Assembly (NCBI GenBank): GCA_903834835.1
Contig: CAILKO010000043.1
Coordinates: forward strand, 39,787-103,786
Length of the DNA stretch: 64,000 nucleotides
Reading direction: 5' to 3'
DNA from: an uncultured Pseudomonadota bacterium
Lineage (GTDB): Bacteria; Pseudomonadota; Gammaproteobacteria; Burkholderiales; SG8-39
A model generated the notes under the pieces. It worked only from the letters and a program-made list of their open reading frames with translations. It was not told the origin of the DNA and searched no databases. Below, piece by piece: positions 42,301 through 53,013 of the stretch. The position numbers were made by a program, and so were the translations under genes. Numbering within the stretch: the stretch's first letter is position 1; each line of letters opens with the position of its first letter.

Positions 42301-45300
42301 TCAGCCGAGCACGACATGCAGCGTGTGAACGGATCCGTCATCGCGCAGCGCGATCCGGATCGGACCCGCATCCAGCGCGACGCCGTCGAGTGTCGCATGC
42401 GCTATTCCCGCCGAGACGCCGTCCGGATTCTCGACCCGGATGGCATAGCGCGCGGAACCGTGCGCAAACGTCATGTCGTAGTGCGGCCAGGTCTTCGGTA
42501 TGCAGGGCGCAAGCAGCAGCCACGCGCCCTGAATGCGCAGTCCGAGGATGGATTCGATGCCGGTGCGGTAGAGCCATCCGGCAGAGCCGGTGTACCAGCT
42601 CCAGCCGCCGCGCCCGGTGTGCGGCGCGGCGGAGTACACATCCGCGGCGAGCGCATAGGGTTCAAGCGTGTAGCGCGCTGCGTCGACCGGCGTGAGTGCG
42701 CGGTTCACCGGATTGAGCATCCGGAACAGCGCGCCGGCGCGGTCCCCGTCGCCCAGCTGCGCGTAGGCAATCGCCGACCAGGTCGATGCATGGGTGTACT
42801 GGCCGCCGTTCTCACGGATGCCGGGCGGATAGCTCTTCACGTAGCCGGGGTCCAGCGTGGTCCTGTCGAAGGGCGGTGCGAACAAGAGGGAGAGTCCGTC
42901 GGCGTGGCGCGTGAGGTGCGCATCCACGGCCTCCATCGCGATCCGTGCGCGATCCGGCCGCCCGCCGCGCGAGATCACGGCCCAGGACTGTGCAATCGCA
43001 TCGATCCGGCATTCCTCGCTCTGCGCGGCGCCGAGCGGCGTGCCGTCGTCGTAGTAGCCGCGCCGGTACCAGCCGCCGTCCCAGCCGGAGCTCTCCAGAG
43101 CGGATTGAAGCGCCGCCGCATGGGCCAGCCACGTGGACGCCCGCTCGGCCTGATTGCGCGCGAGCGCGAGCGGCGCGAAGGCATTGAGCGTGGCGTAGAG
43201 CAACCACCCGAGCCACACGCTCTCGCCGCTGCCGAGTTGCCCGACGCGATTCATGCCGTCGTTCCAGTCACCCGTTCCGATCAGGGGCAGGCCGTGGCGG
43301 CCGGTGGCAAGGCTCATGTCGAGCCCGCGGGCGCAGTGCTCGAACAGGCTGGCCTGCCCGGCTGATGGCAGCGGTTCGAAGTAGGCGTCGGCTTCGCCCG
43401 GCCGCAGCACCTGACCTTCGATGAAGGGGATCGATTCGTCGAGGATGGCGATGTCGCCCGCAGTCTCGACGTAGCTCGCTGCGGCGTAGGCCAGCCAGAC
43501 GCGGTCGTCCGAATTGCGGGTGCGCACGCCTTGTCCGAGCGGCTCGATCCACCAGTGCTGCACATCGCCTTCCACGAACTGGCGGGCCGCAGCCCGCAGA
43601 AGATGCGTACGGGTGAGCGCAGGACGCGTCAACGTAAGGGCCATGCCATCCTGGAGCTGGTCGCGGAAGCCGTAGGCGCCGCTTGCCTGGTAGAAGGCCG
43701 CACGCGCCCAGATGCGGCAGGCGAGTGTCTGATAGAGCAGCCAGCGGTTGAGCATGATGTCCATGCTTCGATCCGGCGTGGATACCTGAACCGACCCCAG
43801 CAGGCTGTCCCAGTAATCCGTGACCGACGCGAAGACCGCGGCGAGGTCCGCCTCGCGGTACTGCCGGATCAAGGCCTGCGCCGCCGCGAGCGATTTTGCC
43901 TCGCCCAGCAGGAACAGGATCTCGATCTCTCCGCCCGGCGGAATTTCGATGCTCGCCTGAAGCACCGCGCAGGGATCCAGGCCGGCGCCCGTTCGTCCCG
44001 ACAGCTGAGCGCCTGCGCGCAACGCGGCTGGCGCGTCCAGTGCGCCGTTGCGGCCGATGAACTCGCGCCGATCGGTGGTCCAGGAAGTCTGTCGCCCGCC
44101 CATGTCGGAGAAGGCGACGTGCGAGGCGCGCGCCGCGTTCCAGGGGTTGCGCGCGAGCAGTGCCCCCGTGTCCTCGTCCAGGCTGGTCGTGATCGTCGGA
44201 GTCGACGCGCCGCGCGTGGTGCCGAGCACCCACTCGACGTAGCCGGTGATGGACATGCGCCGCGGACGCTGTGTCGTATTGCGGATTTTCAGGCGCGATA
44301 TCTTGACCGGGTCCGCGAGCGGAACGTACTGGAGCAGATCGAGTTCGATCCCGCGCGCGCGGGTCTCGAAGCGGCTGTAGCCCTGTCCGTGGCGCGCGAT
44401 GAAGGAGGCCGCGCCCGTGTTGCGCGTCGGCCGGAAGCTCGGCCCCCAGAGTTCGCCGCTCTCGGTGTCGCGCAGGTAGAAGACTTCGCCGGGCCGGTCG
44501 GCGACCGCATCGTTCGACCAGGGGCTGAGTTGATTGTCGCGGCTGTTGTCGGCCCAGGTGCAGCCGCCGCCCTCCGCCGATACCAGGAATCCGAACGAGG
44601 GATTGGCGATCACGTTGATCCAGGGCGCGGGCGTGGCGCCACCGGTCCCGAGCTGGGTGACGTATTCACGACCGTCCTGCGAGAACCCGCCGTAGCCGTT
44701 GAAGAATTCGAGCCCGGTCTGGTGTCCGGGCCCTGGTTCGAGGCGCGAGAGCGCGGGGTGTCGCGTTGCGACCGGCTCGGTCGGCGGGGGTTCCTGCAAC
44801 CGGTTGAACTGTTCGGTGAGCGCGCCACGGCCTGCGTTGATCACCGCCCGGCAGCTCGACAGCAGCACGGCGCGCGTTTCATCCGAGACGAGCCCGGCGC
44901 GCAGCAGAAAGATGGTGCCCCGGGCGGGATCGGATCCCAGGCGCGAGCGGGTCTGGACTGTGCGGATCAGCGTTTCGATCGCGACCTGGAGATCCTGGTC
45001 GTAGGACGCCGCGCGTTCGTTGAGAATGACCAGATCGGCGGCGAGATGCTTCGAGCGCCAGTACTCGTGCGCCTGCAGCATCTCGCGCACGGTGCGCAGG
45101 TCTTCGATGTTCTCGATACGCACGAGCACGATGGGCAGATCGCCTGAAATGCCGTGCGCCCAGAGGGCGGAGGGTCCGCCCTGGCCGCGCGCGATGACTT
45201 CCCGGGAGGGGCGCAGCACCGGATCCGAATACAGGATGGCGCTCGCCAGACGCTGGAATGCCTCGGCAAGTTCGACGCTCAGTCCAAGGTGGCCGAGCTG

Positions 45301-48300
45301 CACCTGGGCCTGGGTCCAGGCAAGCGTGGCGGTGCGTTCGTAGGCGGTGGCATCGCCGTGCTTGTCGATCAGATCGAGCAGTCCCGCGCGCGAGCCTGCC
45401 GTGACAGTCCAGTATGCGATGCGTGCGATCCGGCCCGGCGGGATACGGACACGACGGCGCATGGCGAAAACCGGATCCAGCACGGTGCCAACGGTATTCG
45501 TCAGCGGGCGACCTTCCATGATCGCAAGCGGCGCATTGGTATCGTTGCCCCGGCCCAGAAAACGCGCGCGGTCGGTTTCGATCTCCGGCTCACCGATCGT
45601 ATCGCCTTCCACTACGGCCAGATGCGCGATCCAGATTTCCGGATCCGCGGGCGAGCGTCTCCGGCGGGTCGCCAGGATGGCGCTGGAATCCGGGCTCATT
45701 TCGGTCTGCACGAACAGCTTGGAGAACGCAGGATGCGAGGCATCTGCGGCGGCCGGCGCGAGCACGAGTTCCGCGCAGGACGTGATTTCGAATTCGCGGG
45801 CGCTCTTGCCCGAATTGGTAAGCGTGACGCGGCGCACTTCCGCATCGTGTTCCGGTGATACCAGGACTTCGAGCGTCGTCGTCACCGTGCCGTCGCGACG
45901 GATGAAACATGCGCGGTCTTCGGTAAAGCTCACCTCATAGTCGTCCGGCTTCGTCCGACAGGGCTGATAGCCTGCGGACCAGACGCGCCCGCTCCCGGTG
46001 TCGCGCAGATAGATGTGACTGCCCCAGTCGTCGCAGGCGGCATCCTCGCGCCAGCGCGTGAGCGCGATATTTCCGAGCCGGCTGTATCCCGATCCGGCCG
46101 CGGTCAGCATGACGGTGTAGTTGCCGTTGGACAACAGGTGCGCCTCGGGCGTCGCGCCATGGGCCGAGGGCTTGCGGCGCATCGAGGGCAGATCCTGCTG
46201 TCGGTCGGTGACGAAGGGGTTGGTCTCGAAGGCGCGAGGCAGAACCAGGGCGACGTCGCGCGGGGTTCTCTCCTGCAGCAGAAGTTCGGTGGCCCGGATC
46301 GACGGTTCAGCGTGGAATCGCGTGCGCATGGCGCCGTCTAGCAGTGCGTTCGCGATGGAAACCACGGTCATCCCCTGGTGGTGCGCCATGAAGGCGCGCA
46401 CGATCGCGACCTGCTGTCCGGCGGGCAGGCGCGAGCGGGTGTAGTCGAGCGCTTCGTAGTAGCCGTAGCGGCCGCGCGTGCCGGCGAGCGCGAGGCGGGT
46501 GAAGTTGAGCGCTGCCGCATGGGCATCGACCATTGCGGCAAGCGCCGTCGCATACGGCGCGATGACCGCGTTGCCGCTCAGCCCGCGCTTCAGGCCCAGG
46601 CCCGGTACGCCGAAGTTGGAATACTGGTAGGTGAGTTCGACATCGCGAACGTTGTAGGCGGATTCCGAAATGCCCCAGGGCACGTTAAGTTCTGCGCCAT
46701 AGGCGATCTGGCGGCCGACGATCAGCCGGCTGGTCTGCTCGATCAGACTGCCCCGCGGGGCGCGCATGACGAGCGACGGCATCAGGTATTCGAACATCGA
46801 GCCCGACCAGGACAGGAGCGCGGCGCCGTTGCCGACCGGTGCGACCGTACGCCCGAGTCGGAACCAGTGGCGCGAGGGAATGTCGCCCTTGGCGATCGCA
46901 ATGAAGCTGGCCAGGCGCGCTTCCGAGGCAAGCAGGTCGTAGCAGCTCGGGTCGAGGCTGGCCTCGGCGACGCGATAGCCGATGGAGAGCAGCCTGCGCT
47001 CGGGATCGAGCAGAAAGCCGAACTGCATGTCGAAGCCGAGACGGCGCGCGTTGCGTTCGATGGCGCCGAGGCGCTCGATCATGGCGGAGCGCTCGACCGG
47101 ATCGGGTCGGTCCCGCAGGTGGCTCTCGATCGACCGCGCCGCGGCCTGGGTCCAGTACACGAGATCGGCGGTCGCGCCCTTGCCCAGGATTTCCGAAAGT
47201 CCGCGTGCGGCGGCGGCTATTGCCTCGACCCGTGGCGCAAGGCTTGCAAGGCGCGCAACCGGATCGTGATCCTGGGAAGCGGGAAGCTCACCGGGGCCGG
47301 CTTGCTCGATGACGGTGCGCGGCAGCCCGAGGGGCAGTTCTGCGGTCAGATCTTCCACCGTGTGCAGCAGGGACCAGAGTTCGACATCCTCCCCGGGCCC
47401 CTTCAGCGACAGGCCGACCAGGACGGCCAGATGCTCGCGCGCCAGCACCAGCGCGTCGGCGAGGCCGGCGAGCGCCTCGATCCCGGTCGCGGGCCGCTGC
47501 GCCAACTCGCGGCAGACATTCGCGAGGGCAATGAGGTGTCCGGCGAGATTGCCGCTGTCCACCGACGAGACATATCTCGGCTCGAGCGGGCGCAGGTCCT
47601 GCGTGTCGTACCAGTTGTAGTAGTGCCCGCGGAACCGCTCCAGGCTGTTCATCGTCGCGAGGGTTTGCTCCAGGCGTTCCACCGTTTCGGTCATCCCCGA
47701 CCAGCCGAAGTCGCGGGCGCTCGCCACAGAGAGCAGGTACAGGCCGAGGTTGGTCGGAGAGGTGCGATGTGCGACGACCGGACGCGGATCTTCCTGAAAA
47801 TTGTCGGGGGGCAGAAAGTGGTCCGCCTCGGTGACAAAGGTTTCGAAGAAGCGCCAGGTCCGGCGCGCGATGGCGCGCAATGCCCGCGCATCCTGAGCCG
47901 ATACCGGTTGATGTCCGGCATCGGGCGGTGCGAGGCTCGTCCAGAGTGCGAGCGCGGGGGCCGCAATCCAGGCAAGGACGAGCGGTATCGCGACCGGCCA
48001 GGATTCGCCGCCCGAGAACCACATGACGGCGAAAGCGACGATGCCTGCAGCGACCGACGCATTCATCTTCCGGTACGCAAGCGCCAGATCCGGATGCTCG
48101 CCCGCAGGTCGGGCTCCGGCGGCGACCCAGTCCAGAAGGTGACGGCGGCTGATCAGCAGCCGGTAGAGGGTCCGGCACGCCGCATCCGTCATCAGCCAGG
48201 CCTGATGCGCGAGCAGCGCAACGATGAGCCCGCTCAGGCAGAGTGCGACCTGCAGTTCCGTCGAGAGCGCGCGAAAGTGACTGCGGATCGAGGTCCGGAT

Positions 48301-51087
48301 CCGGCGTGGCAGTGCCGCGCCGAGCACCGGCAGCAGCGCGGGCAGCAAGATGGTAGCGAGTATGAATCCGGTCCAGATTGCCGCGCCCTCGAGCGACAGG
48401 GAGAACCCGGCGAAGAGGGCGATCAGGCTGGCTGGCGCCGACAGGTTGCGACGCAGGTTGTCCAGCATCTTCCAGCGGCCGATCGCGGGCAGACGGCTCC
48501 GGGTGTGACCCTGGAGCGGGCCGGATGGGCGGCGGGATCGCGCCTCGACACCGGATCCGAAGCTGTGCCCGCGACCCACAATCCAGGGCAGCAACTGCCA
48601 GTCGCCGCGCGCCCAGCGATGCTGACGCGAAGCGGATTCGTCATAGCGTGCCGGGAACTCCTCGACGACCTCGACATCGGATGCGAGTCCCGAGCGTGCG
48701 AAGGTTCCTTCGAACAGGTCGTGACTGAGCAGGCTGCTGTCCGCGACACGATCGTTCAGCGCGGATTCGAATGCATCGACTTCGTAGATGCCCTTGCCGG
48801 TGTAGGAGCCTTCTCCGAACAGATCCTGGTAGACGTCGGACACCGCCGCTGCATAGGGGTCGATGCCGCTCGCACTCGAGAACACGCGCTGGAAATGCGA
48901 GCCCTCGCGCCCGATCGGAAGGGACGGGGATACGCGGGGCTGAAGTATGGCGTAGCCCTCCACCACCCGGCGCGCGTCGTCGAAGCGCGGGGCGTTCAGC
49001 GGATGGGCCATTTTCGCGATCAACCTGCGCGCGGTGTCGCGCGGCAGACGGGTATCGGCATCCAGCGTGATCACATAGCGAACGCCTGCAGGGACCGCGG
49101 GTGCCAGGCCCGCAACCGGCAGAAAGGAGGTGTCCTGCGAGCCGCGCAGCAAGCGGTTCAGTTCATGCAGCTTGCCGCGCTTGCGCTCCCAGCCGATCCA
49201 CCGCTGCTGGCCTACGTTCCAGACCCTGCGCCGGTGCAGGAGCAGGAAGCGCGCCCCGCTGGCGCCGGGACCGTAGTGCAGATTCAGCCGGGCAAGCCCT
49301 GCGGCGGCGGCATGCAGCAGCGCATTGTCGCCAGGCAGGGATTCGACGTCCGCATCGGTCCAGTCGGAAAGCAGCGCGAAATAGATCTCTTCGGAATCGC
49401 TCGCGAGATAGTGCGTCTCCAGCCGGTCGACCAGCTGTTCGATGGCCGTCTCGGAGGTAAGCAGCACGGGCACCGCGACGAGCGTGCGCAGATGCGCCGG
49501 TATGCCCTCCCGAAGTGCGAGCCCGGGGAGAATCATTGCCCGGAAGCCGCCGGTGACCATGCGGTTGACGATCGGCGTCGCGGCATCGATTGCCGGGATC
49601 AGGGCGAGCGCCGAAAACATCGCGAGCTGCCAGCCGTGCATGGCATCGAAGCCGACGCCGAGCGCGAGCAGCGGCACGGCGGCGATGAGACCGGCCACCG
49701 CGCCGATGGAACCTGCGTAGCCGAGTACCCCTGTCCGGGCGATGAACCGTCTTGGCCAGTCACGCGCCGGGACGCGGAACCGGAGCGTGCGCTCGAACGC
49801 GCGGCGGCCGGCCGCGATCAGGTAGTAGCCGGGGTCCTGCAGCCGCGGAGACACCTCGGGACCCCGCCGGTTCGATGCGGCGTCGACCGCGGCCTGCGAG
49901 ACCTGCAGCTCGGACAGCAGCGATCCGCGCGCGATCTCCTCGATCGCATTGCGATAGAGGTTGCGTGTCCCGAAGTCCATGTCCGCGAAACCGCTGCCCT
50001 GTCGCAGAATCCCGTCGACCAGACTCACATCCTCGAAGAACTCCGGCCAGTCCACGTCCGACATGCTGCGCATGCTGTTGATGATGTTGCGGACCGTGAC
50101 ATTGGTTGCGCCCTGGCGCTGGTGTTCGTCGTGCACGATCTGTTCGGCATTCGTCGTCTGGGCAGCGAGGCGTTCGTGCAGCCATGCGAGCGAGCGGGTG
50201 ACCTTGGGATCCTGGTCGCGCAGGCGCTGCATGAGCCGGACTGCGAACGCGGCGGGCAGCGGCGCCTTCTCGTAGTGCTGAAAGATCTGGCGCATGCGAT
50301 TGCCGCTGTGCTCCTCGGGCGTCCCGTTCAGAAGACGGTCGGCCAGCAGATCGGCTTCCGCGCGCCATGCGCGGTTCGCGATGATCCGGCAGGCGCCGCG
50401 GCGCAGGTTCTCGACCAGCACGATGCGAAGCGTGATCGCGACCGCCCAGAGTTCCCCGATGGTGAGCGGCTGGACGCGCTGATAGGCCTGTACGAAGCGA
50501 CGCAGCATTCCGGCATCGAAGTGGCTGTCGGTGTGCGCGACGAACGCCCAGGCGATACCGAAGACCCGGGGAAATCCGCGCAGCGGACCCGAGGCGAGCT
50601 TGGGCAGCTGGCGGTAGAAGCCTGTGGGCAGGTCATCCCGGATCTCGCGGATCTGCTCCTCGACCACGTGATAGTTGTCGAGCAGCCACTCCGCGGCAGG
50701 CGTGATGCCGTTGCTCTCCTCGACCGAACCCGAGAGCGCGATATAGGCCTCGAGCAGTACGGATTCGTTTTCCCGCAGCCGCGCGCTGAGCGACCGGGCG
50801 GAACGCTTTCCGACGCTCACATCCTGCGCGGTGGCAAGGCTCGTCGCATGCTGTTCGAGCCGCTGCACGCTGAAGAGCTCCTCGCGGATCGCATCTTCGC
50901 TGTTCCAGGGCGCTGCCCGCTTACCTTGTCCGATTGCGTTGAGAAATCCGAAGGCCACATTGCCTTTCCGACCTGCGCCGAGGGAGGGCCGCACTGGCGG
51001 GCCTGGCGCGGGGCTGTGCAGGGCGCGCCGCAACGCGGTACGGCGTCGCGGCACGATTGCGGGTGAATTGCCGTTGAGAGAAGACAC
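42301..51087 (-). CDS. ndvB: cyclic beta-(1,2)-glucan synthase, NdvB/ChvB type
   Basis: A 2928-residue inner-membrane enzyme, close in length to known cyclic beta-1,2-glucan synthases (~2830-2870). It polymerises, trims and cyclises UDP-glucose into periplasmic glucans used in osmotic adaptation and host interaction. The middle holds membrane helices and a GT84 domain with VITLDADTRLP (about residue 672) and the QxxRW-type motif QHRWARGDW (about 822). Two carbohydrate-binding modules and a GH94 phosphorylase-like domain follow, with TGDWNDGMNRVG (about 2607). The N-terminal start is uncertain within ~45 residues. Confidence 0.93.
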   Translation of the reverse strand: MSSLNGNSPAIVPRRRTALRRALHSPAPGPPVRPSLGAGRKGNVAFGFLNAIGQGKRAAPWNSEDAIREELFSVQRLEQHATSLATAQDVSVGKRSARSLSARLRENESVLLEAYIALSGSVEESNGITPAAEWLLDNYHVVEEQIREIRDDLPTGFYRQLPKLASGPLRGFPRVFGIAWAFVAHTDSHFDAGMLRRFVQAYQRVQPLTIGELWAVAITLRIVLVENLRRGACRIIANRAWRAEADLLADRLLNGTPEEHSGNRMRQIFQHYEKAPLPAAFAVRLMQRLRDQDPKVTRSLAWLHERLAAQTTNAEQIVHDEHQRQGATNVTVRNIINSMRSMSDVDWPEFFEDVSLVDGILRQGSGFADMDFGTRNLYRNAIEEIARGSLLSELQVSQAAVDAASNRRGPEVSPRLQDPGYYLIAAGRRAFERTLRFRVPARDWPRRFIARTGVLGYAGSIGAVAGLIAAVPLLALGVGFDAMHGWQLAMFSALALIPAIDAATPIVNRMVTGGFRAMILPGLALREGIPAHLRTLVAVPVLLTSETAIEQLVDRLETHYLASDSEEIYFALLSDWTDADVESLPGDNALLHAAAAGLARLNLHYGPGASGARFLLLHRRRVWNVGQQRWIGWERKRGKLHELNRLLRGSQDTSFLPVAGLAPAVPAGVRYVITLDADTRLPRDTARRLIAKMAHPLNAPRFDDARRVVEGYAILQPRVSPSLPIGREGSHFQRVFSSASGIDPYAAAVSDVYQDLFGEGSYTGKGIYEVDAFESALNDRVADSSLLSHDLFEGTFARSGLASDVEVVEEFPARYDESASRQHRWARGDWQLLPWIVGRGHSFGSGVEARSRRPSGPLQGHTRSRLPAIGRWKMLDNLRRNLSAPASLIALFAGFSLSLEGAAIWTGFILATILLPALLPVLGAALPRRIRTSIRSHFRALSTELQVALCLSGLIVALLAHQAWLMTDAACRTLYRLLISRRHLLDWVAAGARPAGEHPDLALAYRKMNASVAAGIVAFAVMWFSGGESWPVAIPLVLAWIAAPALALWTSLAPPDAGHQPVSAQDARALRAIARRTWRFFETFVTEADHFLPPDNFQEDPRPVVAHRTSPTNLGLYLLSVASARDFGWSGMTETVERLEQTLATMNSLERFRGHYYNWYDTQDLRPLEPRYVSSVDSGNLAGHLIALANVCRELAQRPATGIEALAGLADALVLAREHLAVLVGLSLKGPGEDVELWSLLHTVEDLTAELPLGLPRTVIEQAGPGELPASQDHDPVARLASLAPRVEAIAAAARGLSEILGKGATADLVYWTQAAARSIESHLRDRPDPVERSAMIERLGAIERNARRLGFDMQFGFLLDPERRLLSIGYRVAEASLDPSCYDLLASEARLASFIAIAKGDIPSRHWFRLGRTVAPVGNGAALLSWSGSMFEYLMPSLVMRAPRGSLIEQTSRLIVGRQIAYGAELNVPWGISESAYNVRDVELTYQYSNFGVPGLGLKRGLSGNAVIAPYATALAAMVDAHAAALNFTRLALAGTRGRYGYYEALDYTRSRLPAGQQVAIVRAFMAHHQGMTVVSIANALLDGAMRTRFHAEPSIRATELLLQERTPRDVALVLPRAFETNPFVTDRQQDLPSMRRKPSAHGATPEAHLLSNGNYTVMLTAAGSGYSRLGNIALTRWREDAACDDWGSHIYLRDTGSGRVWSAGYQPCRTKPDDYEVSFTEDRACFIRRDGTVTTTLEVLVSPEHDAEVRRVTLTNSGKSAREFEITSCAELVLAPAAADASHPAFSKLFVQTEMSPDSSAILATRRRRSPADPEIWIAHLAVVEGDTIGEPEIETDRARFLGRGNDTNAPLAIMEGRPLTNTVGTVLDPVFAMRRRVRIPPGRIARIAYWTVTAGSRAGLLDLIDKHGDATAYERTATLAWTQAQVQLGHLGLSVELAEAFQRLASAILYSDPVLRPSREVIARGQGGPSALWAHGISGDLPIVLVRIENIEDLRTVREMLQAHEYWRSKHLAADLVILNERAASYDQDLQVAIETLIRTVQTRSRLGSDPARGTIFLLRAGLVSDETRAVLLSSCRAVINAGRGALTEQFNRLQEPPPTEPVATRHPALSRLEPGPGHQTGLEFFNGYGGFSQDGREYVTQLGTGGATPAPWINVIANPSFGFLVSAEGGGCTWADNSRDNQLSPWSNDAVADRPGEVFYLRDTESGELWGPSFRPTRNTGAASFIARHGQGYSRFETRARGIELDLLQYVPLADPVKISRLKIRNTTQRPRRMSITGYVEWVLGTTRGASTPTITTSLDEDTGALLARNPWNAARASHVAFSDMGGRQTSWTTDRREFIGRNGALDAPAALRAGAQLSGRTGAGLDPCAVLQASIEIPPGGEIEILFLLGEAKSLAAAQALIRQYREADLAAVFASVTDYWDSLLGSVQVSTPDRSMDIMLNRWLLYQTLACRIWARAAFYQASGAYGFRDQLQDGMALTLTRPALTRTHLLRAAARQFVEGDVQHWWIEPLGQGVRTRNSDDRVWLAYAAASYVETAGDIAILDESIPFIEGQVLRPGEADAYFEPLPSAGQASLFEHCARGLDMSLATGRHGLPLIGTGDWNDGMNRVGQLGSGESVWLGWLLYATLNAFAPLALARNQAERASTWLAHAAALQSALESSGWDGGWYRRGYYDDGTPLGAAQSEECRIDAIAQSWAVISRGGRPDRARIAMEAVDAHLTRHADGLSLLFAPPFDRTTLDPGYVKSYPPGIRENGGQYTHASTWSAIAYAQLGDGDRAGALFRMLNPVNRALTPVDAARYTLEPYALAADVYSAAPHTGRGGWSWYTGSAGWLYRTGIESILGLRIQGAWLLLAPCIPKTWPHYDMTFAHGSARYAIRVENPDGVSAGIAHATLDGVALDAGPIRIALRDDGSVHTLHVVLG

Positions 51088-51292
51088 CGTGGACGGCGTT
51101 ACGGTGCGTGGCTTCTGAGAACGCGCGGCGTTGCTGCAGTGCCCTGCGGCGCGCGTCCGTCTAGCCGCTTCATGGTACTGCCCGCTGCGATCGCGGTGCG
51201 CGGCAAATTTTTTCAGCTACGTGCTGTGGCGCACAGATCGCGCGGTCCGCTGCGCGCAGACTTTTCCATCGAGTTCGATGATGGAGTCAGAG

Positions 51293-51886
51293 ATGAGAAG
51301 CGAGACAGGCATGACTGGAGCGGGGAAGAATGCGCGTCGCATCGGCGCGGTGGCAGGTCTTGCGGCAGTTCTGGTTCTCGGGGCAGGATGCACCCAGAAA
51401 CCGACGAGCGCAGCACTCGTGGTGAAGGACAAACTCTACGCGGTGACGCCCGGCGTGCTCAAGGTTCGCTCGGCTCTCGTGTCAGGTGAATTCAGCGACA
51501 TGAAGGTGACCGAGCGCGTGGAGGAGATCTCGGGCAAGGTGACGACGCCCGCGATGCTGAGCGGGAAGCTGCTCCTGAAGAACATGTCCGCGGACCAGAG
51601 CGTCCAGCTGATCGGCACGAAGTTCGTGTTCGTCGACATGCAGGGCAAGGCGATTCCGTTCGAGCCGGGGCGCCTGGCGACGTCGATGAAGATGAGCGGT
51701 CAGTACGGCGCGGGAGAGCGGCGTCTGGAACCGGGGCAGGAGAGCAGCCAGGCCGTTGAGACGGAGTTTCCTGCGGATGCGCTGAACGCGAAGCGCCTGA
51801 GGGAGATACGCATCGACGTGTCCTACCTGCCATCCCCGTATCGCGAAGATGCGCTCAGCTTTCCGGTGACGATAGGCGGGAAGTAG
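51293..51886 (+). CDS. lipoprotein of unknown function
   Basis: A 197-residue predicted lipoprotein with lipobox VLGAGC (Cys about 33) after a hydrophobic signal segment. The mature part is beta-rich (SGKLLLKNMSADQSVQLIG, then FVFVDMQGKAIPFEPG) and resembles conserved proteobacterial lipoproteins without assigned function. I chose the ATG at 51293 because GGAG lies 7 nt upstream; ATGs at 51278 and 51281 are possible. The desaturase gene begins at the very next base after its stop, so the two are one transcription unit. Confidence 0.7.
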   Translation: MRSETGMTGAGKNARRIGAVAGLAAVLVLGAGCTQKPTSAALVVKDKLYAVTPGVLKVRSALVSGEFSDMKVTERVEEISGKVTTPAMLSGKLLLKNMSADQSVQLIGTKFVFVDMQGKAIPFEPGRLATSMKMSGQYGAGERRLEPGQESSQAVETEFPADALNAKRLREIRIDVSYLPSPYREDALSFPVTIGGK

Positions 51887-52936
51887 GTGTCGCTGTTCGG
51901 CGGACTGTTCGATCTGCCCTGGTGGGGCCATGTGCTCGTCGCGCTGGGCCTTACCCACCTGACGATCCTGGCGGTCACGATCTTCCTGCACCGTAACCAG
52001 ACGCACCGCGCGATCGAGCTGCATCCCGCGGTGGGGCACGCGTTCCGGCTCTGGCTGTGGCTCACGACCGGCATGCGCACGCGCGAGTGGGTTGCGGTGC
52101 ATCGCAAGCACCACGCCTACTGCGAGCGTGAGGGCGACCCGCACAGCCCGAAACTGCTCGGACTGAACCGCGTGCTCTGGGGCGGCGTGCTGCTCTACGT
52201 GAAGGAATCGGCGAATCCGGACACCATCGCCCGCTACGGGCATCTCACCCCGGATGACTGGCTGGAGCGCAATCTCTATTCGCGCTACGTGATGTTCGGG
52301 CTGACCCTTACCGGGCTCGCCGACGTGATGCTCTTCGGGATCGTCCCCGGCGCACTGATCTTCGTCGCCCAGATCGCGTGGATTCCGTTCTGGGCCGCGG
52401 GGGTGATCAACGGGGTCGGGCACTACTGGGGCTACCGGAACTGGTCGACCGACAATGCGAGCACCAACATGTTCCCGATCGGGATGCTGATCGGGGGCGA
52501 GGAGTTGCACAACAACCACCATGCCTATCCGACCTCGGCACGCTTCTCGAACCGGTGGTACGAGATCGATGCGGGCTGGGCGTGGATCCGGCTGCTCGCT
52601 GCACTCGGGCTCGCGACGGTCAAGCGGCTGCCGCCCGAGCCGCGTTTCGGGGCGCCTGCGGTGCTTGCGGACCTGCATACGCTCGAGGCGCTGATCGCGC
52701 ACCGCTACGACGCGATGAATGCTTACGATGCCGCGCTCGGACGTCTGCCGCGGGACGCGCAGGACGCGCGCCGGACGATGCAGGCGATGAAATCCGATCT
52801 GGTCGCGCTGTGGGGCAGGTCTCTCTCCGGTCGCGACCAGCTCGTGAGCCGGCTGCAGACCTGGTGCCGGCTCGCGGATGCGAGCGGGATCATTCCGCTT
52901 GCGGAGTTCTCGCGCCGCCTGCGTTCCTATGCGTGA
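51887..52936 (+). CDS. acyl-CoA-type delta-9 fatty acid desaturase
   Basis: A 349-residue membrane diiron desaturase. Three histidine boxes are intact: HRNQTHR (residues 35-41), HRKHH (72-76) and HNNHH (about 208). Membrane helices lie around residues 15-35, 50-62, 130-150 and 160-175. Enzymes of this type place a cis double bond in acyl chains. It starts with GTG directly after the lipoprotein stop. The C-terminal ~100 residues, helical and charged, are longer than in the shortest family members. Confidence 0.9.
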   Translation: MSLFGGLFDLPWWGHVLVALGLTHLTILAVTIFLHRNQTHRAIELHPAVGHAFRLWLWLTTGMRTREWVAVHRKHHAYCEREGDPHSPKLLGLNRVLWGGVLLYVKESANPDTIARYGHLTPDDWLERNLYSRYVMFGLTLTGLADVMLFGIVPGALIFVAQIAWIPFWAAGVINGVGHYWGYRNWSTDNASTNMFPIGMLIGGEELHNNHHAYPTSARFSNRWYEIDAGWAWIRLLAALGLATVKRLPPEPRFGAPAVLADLHTLEALIAHRYDAMNAYDAALGRLPRDAQDARRTMQAMKSDLVALWGRSLSGRDQLVSRLQTWCRLADASGIIPLAEFSRRLRSYA

Positions 52937-53013
52937 TCGGAGTATGTCGCGATCGGGATCGCAAAGTGGCAGCGATCGAGAAAGGTCGAGAAAATCGGGC
53001 GTCTCCGACATAG

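Noticed and set aside
46378..51066. 1562-residue open frame on the plus strand
   Set aside because: It lies antisense within ndvB, has arginine-rich low-complexity sequence with no domain, and is a GC-rich shadow.
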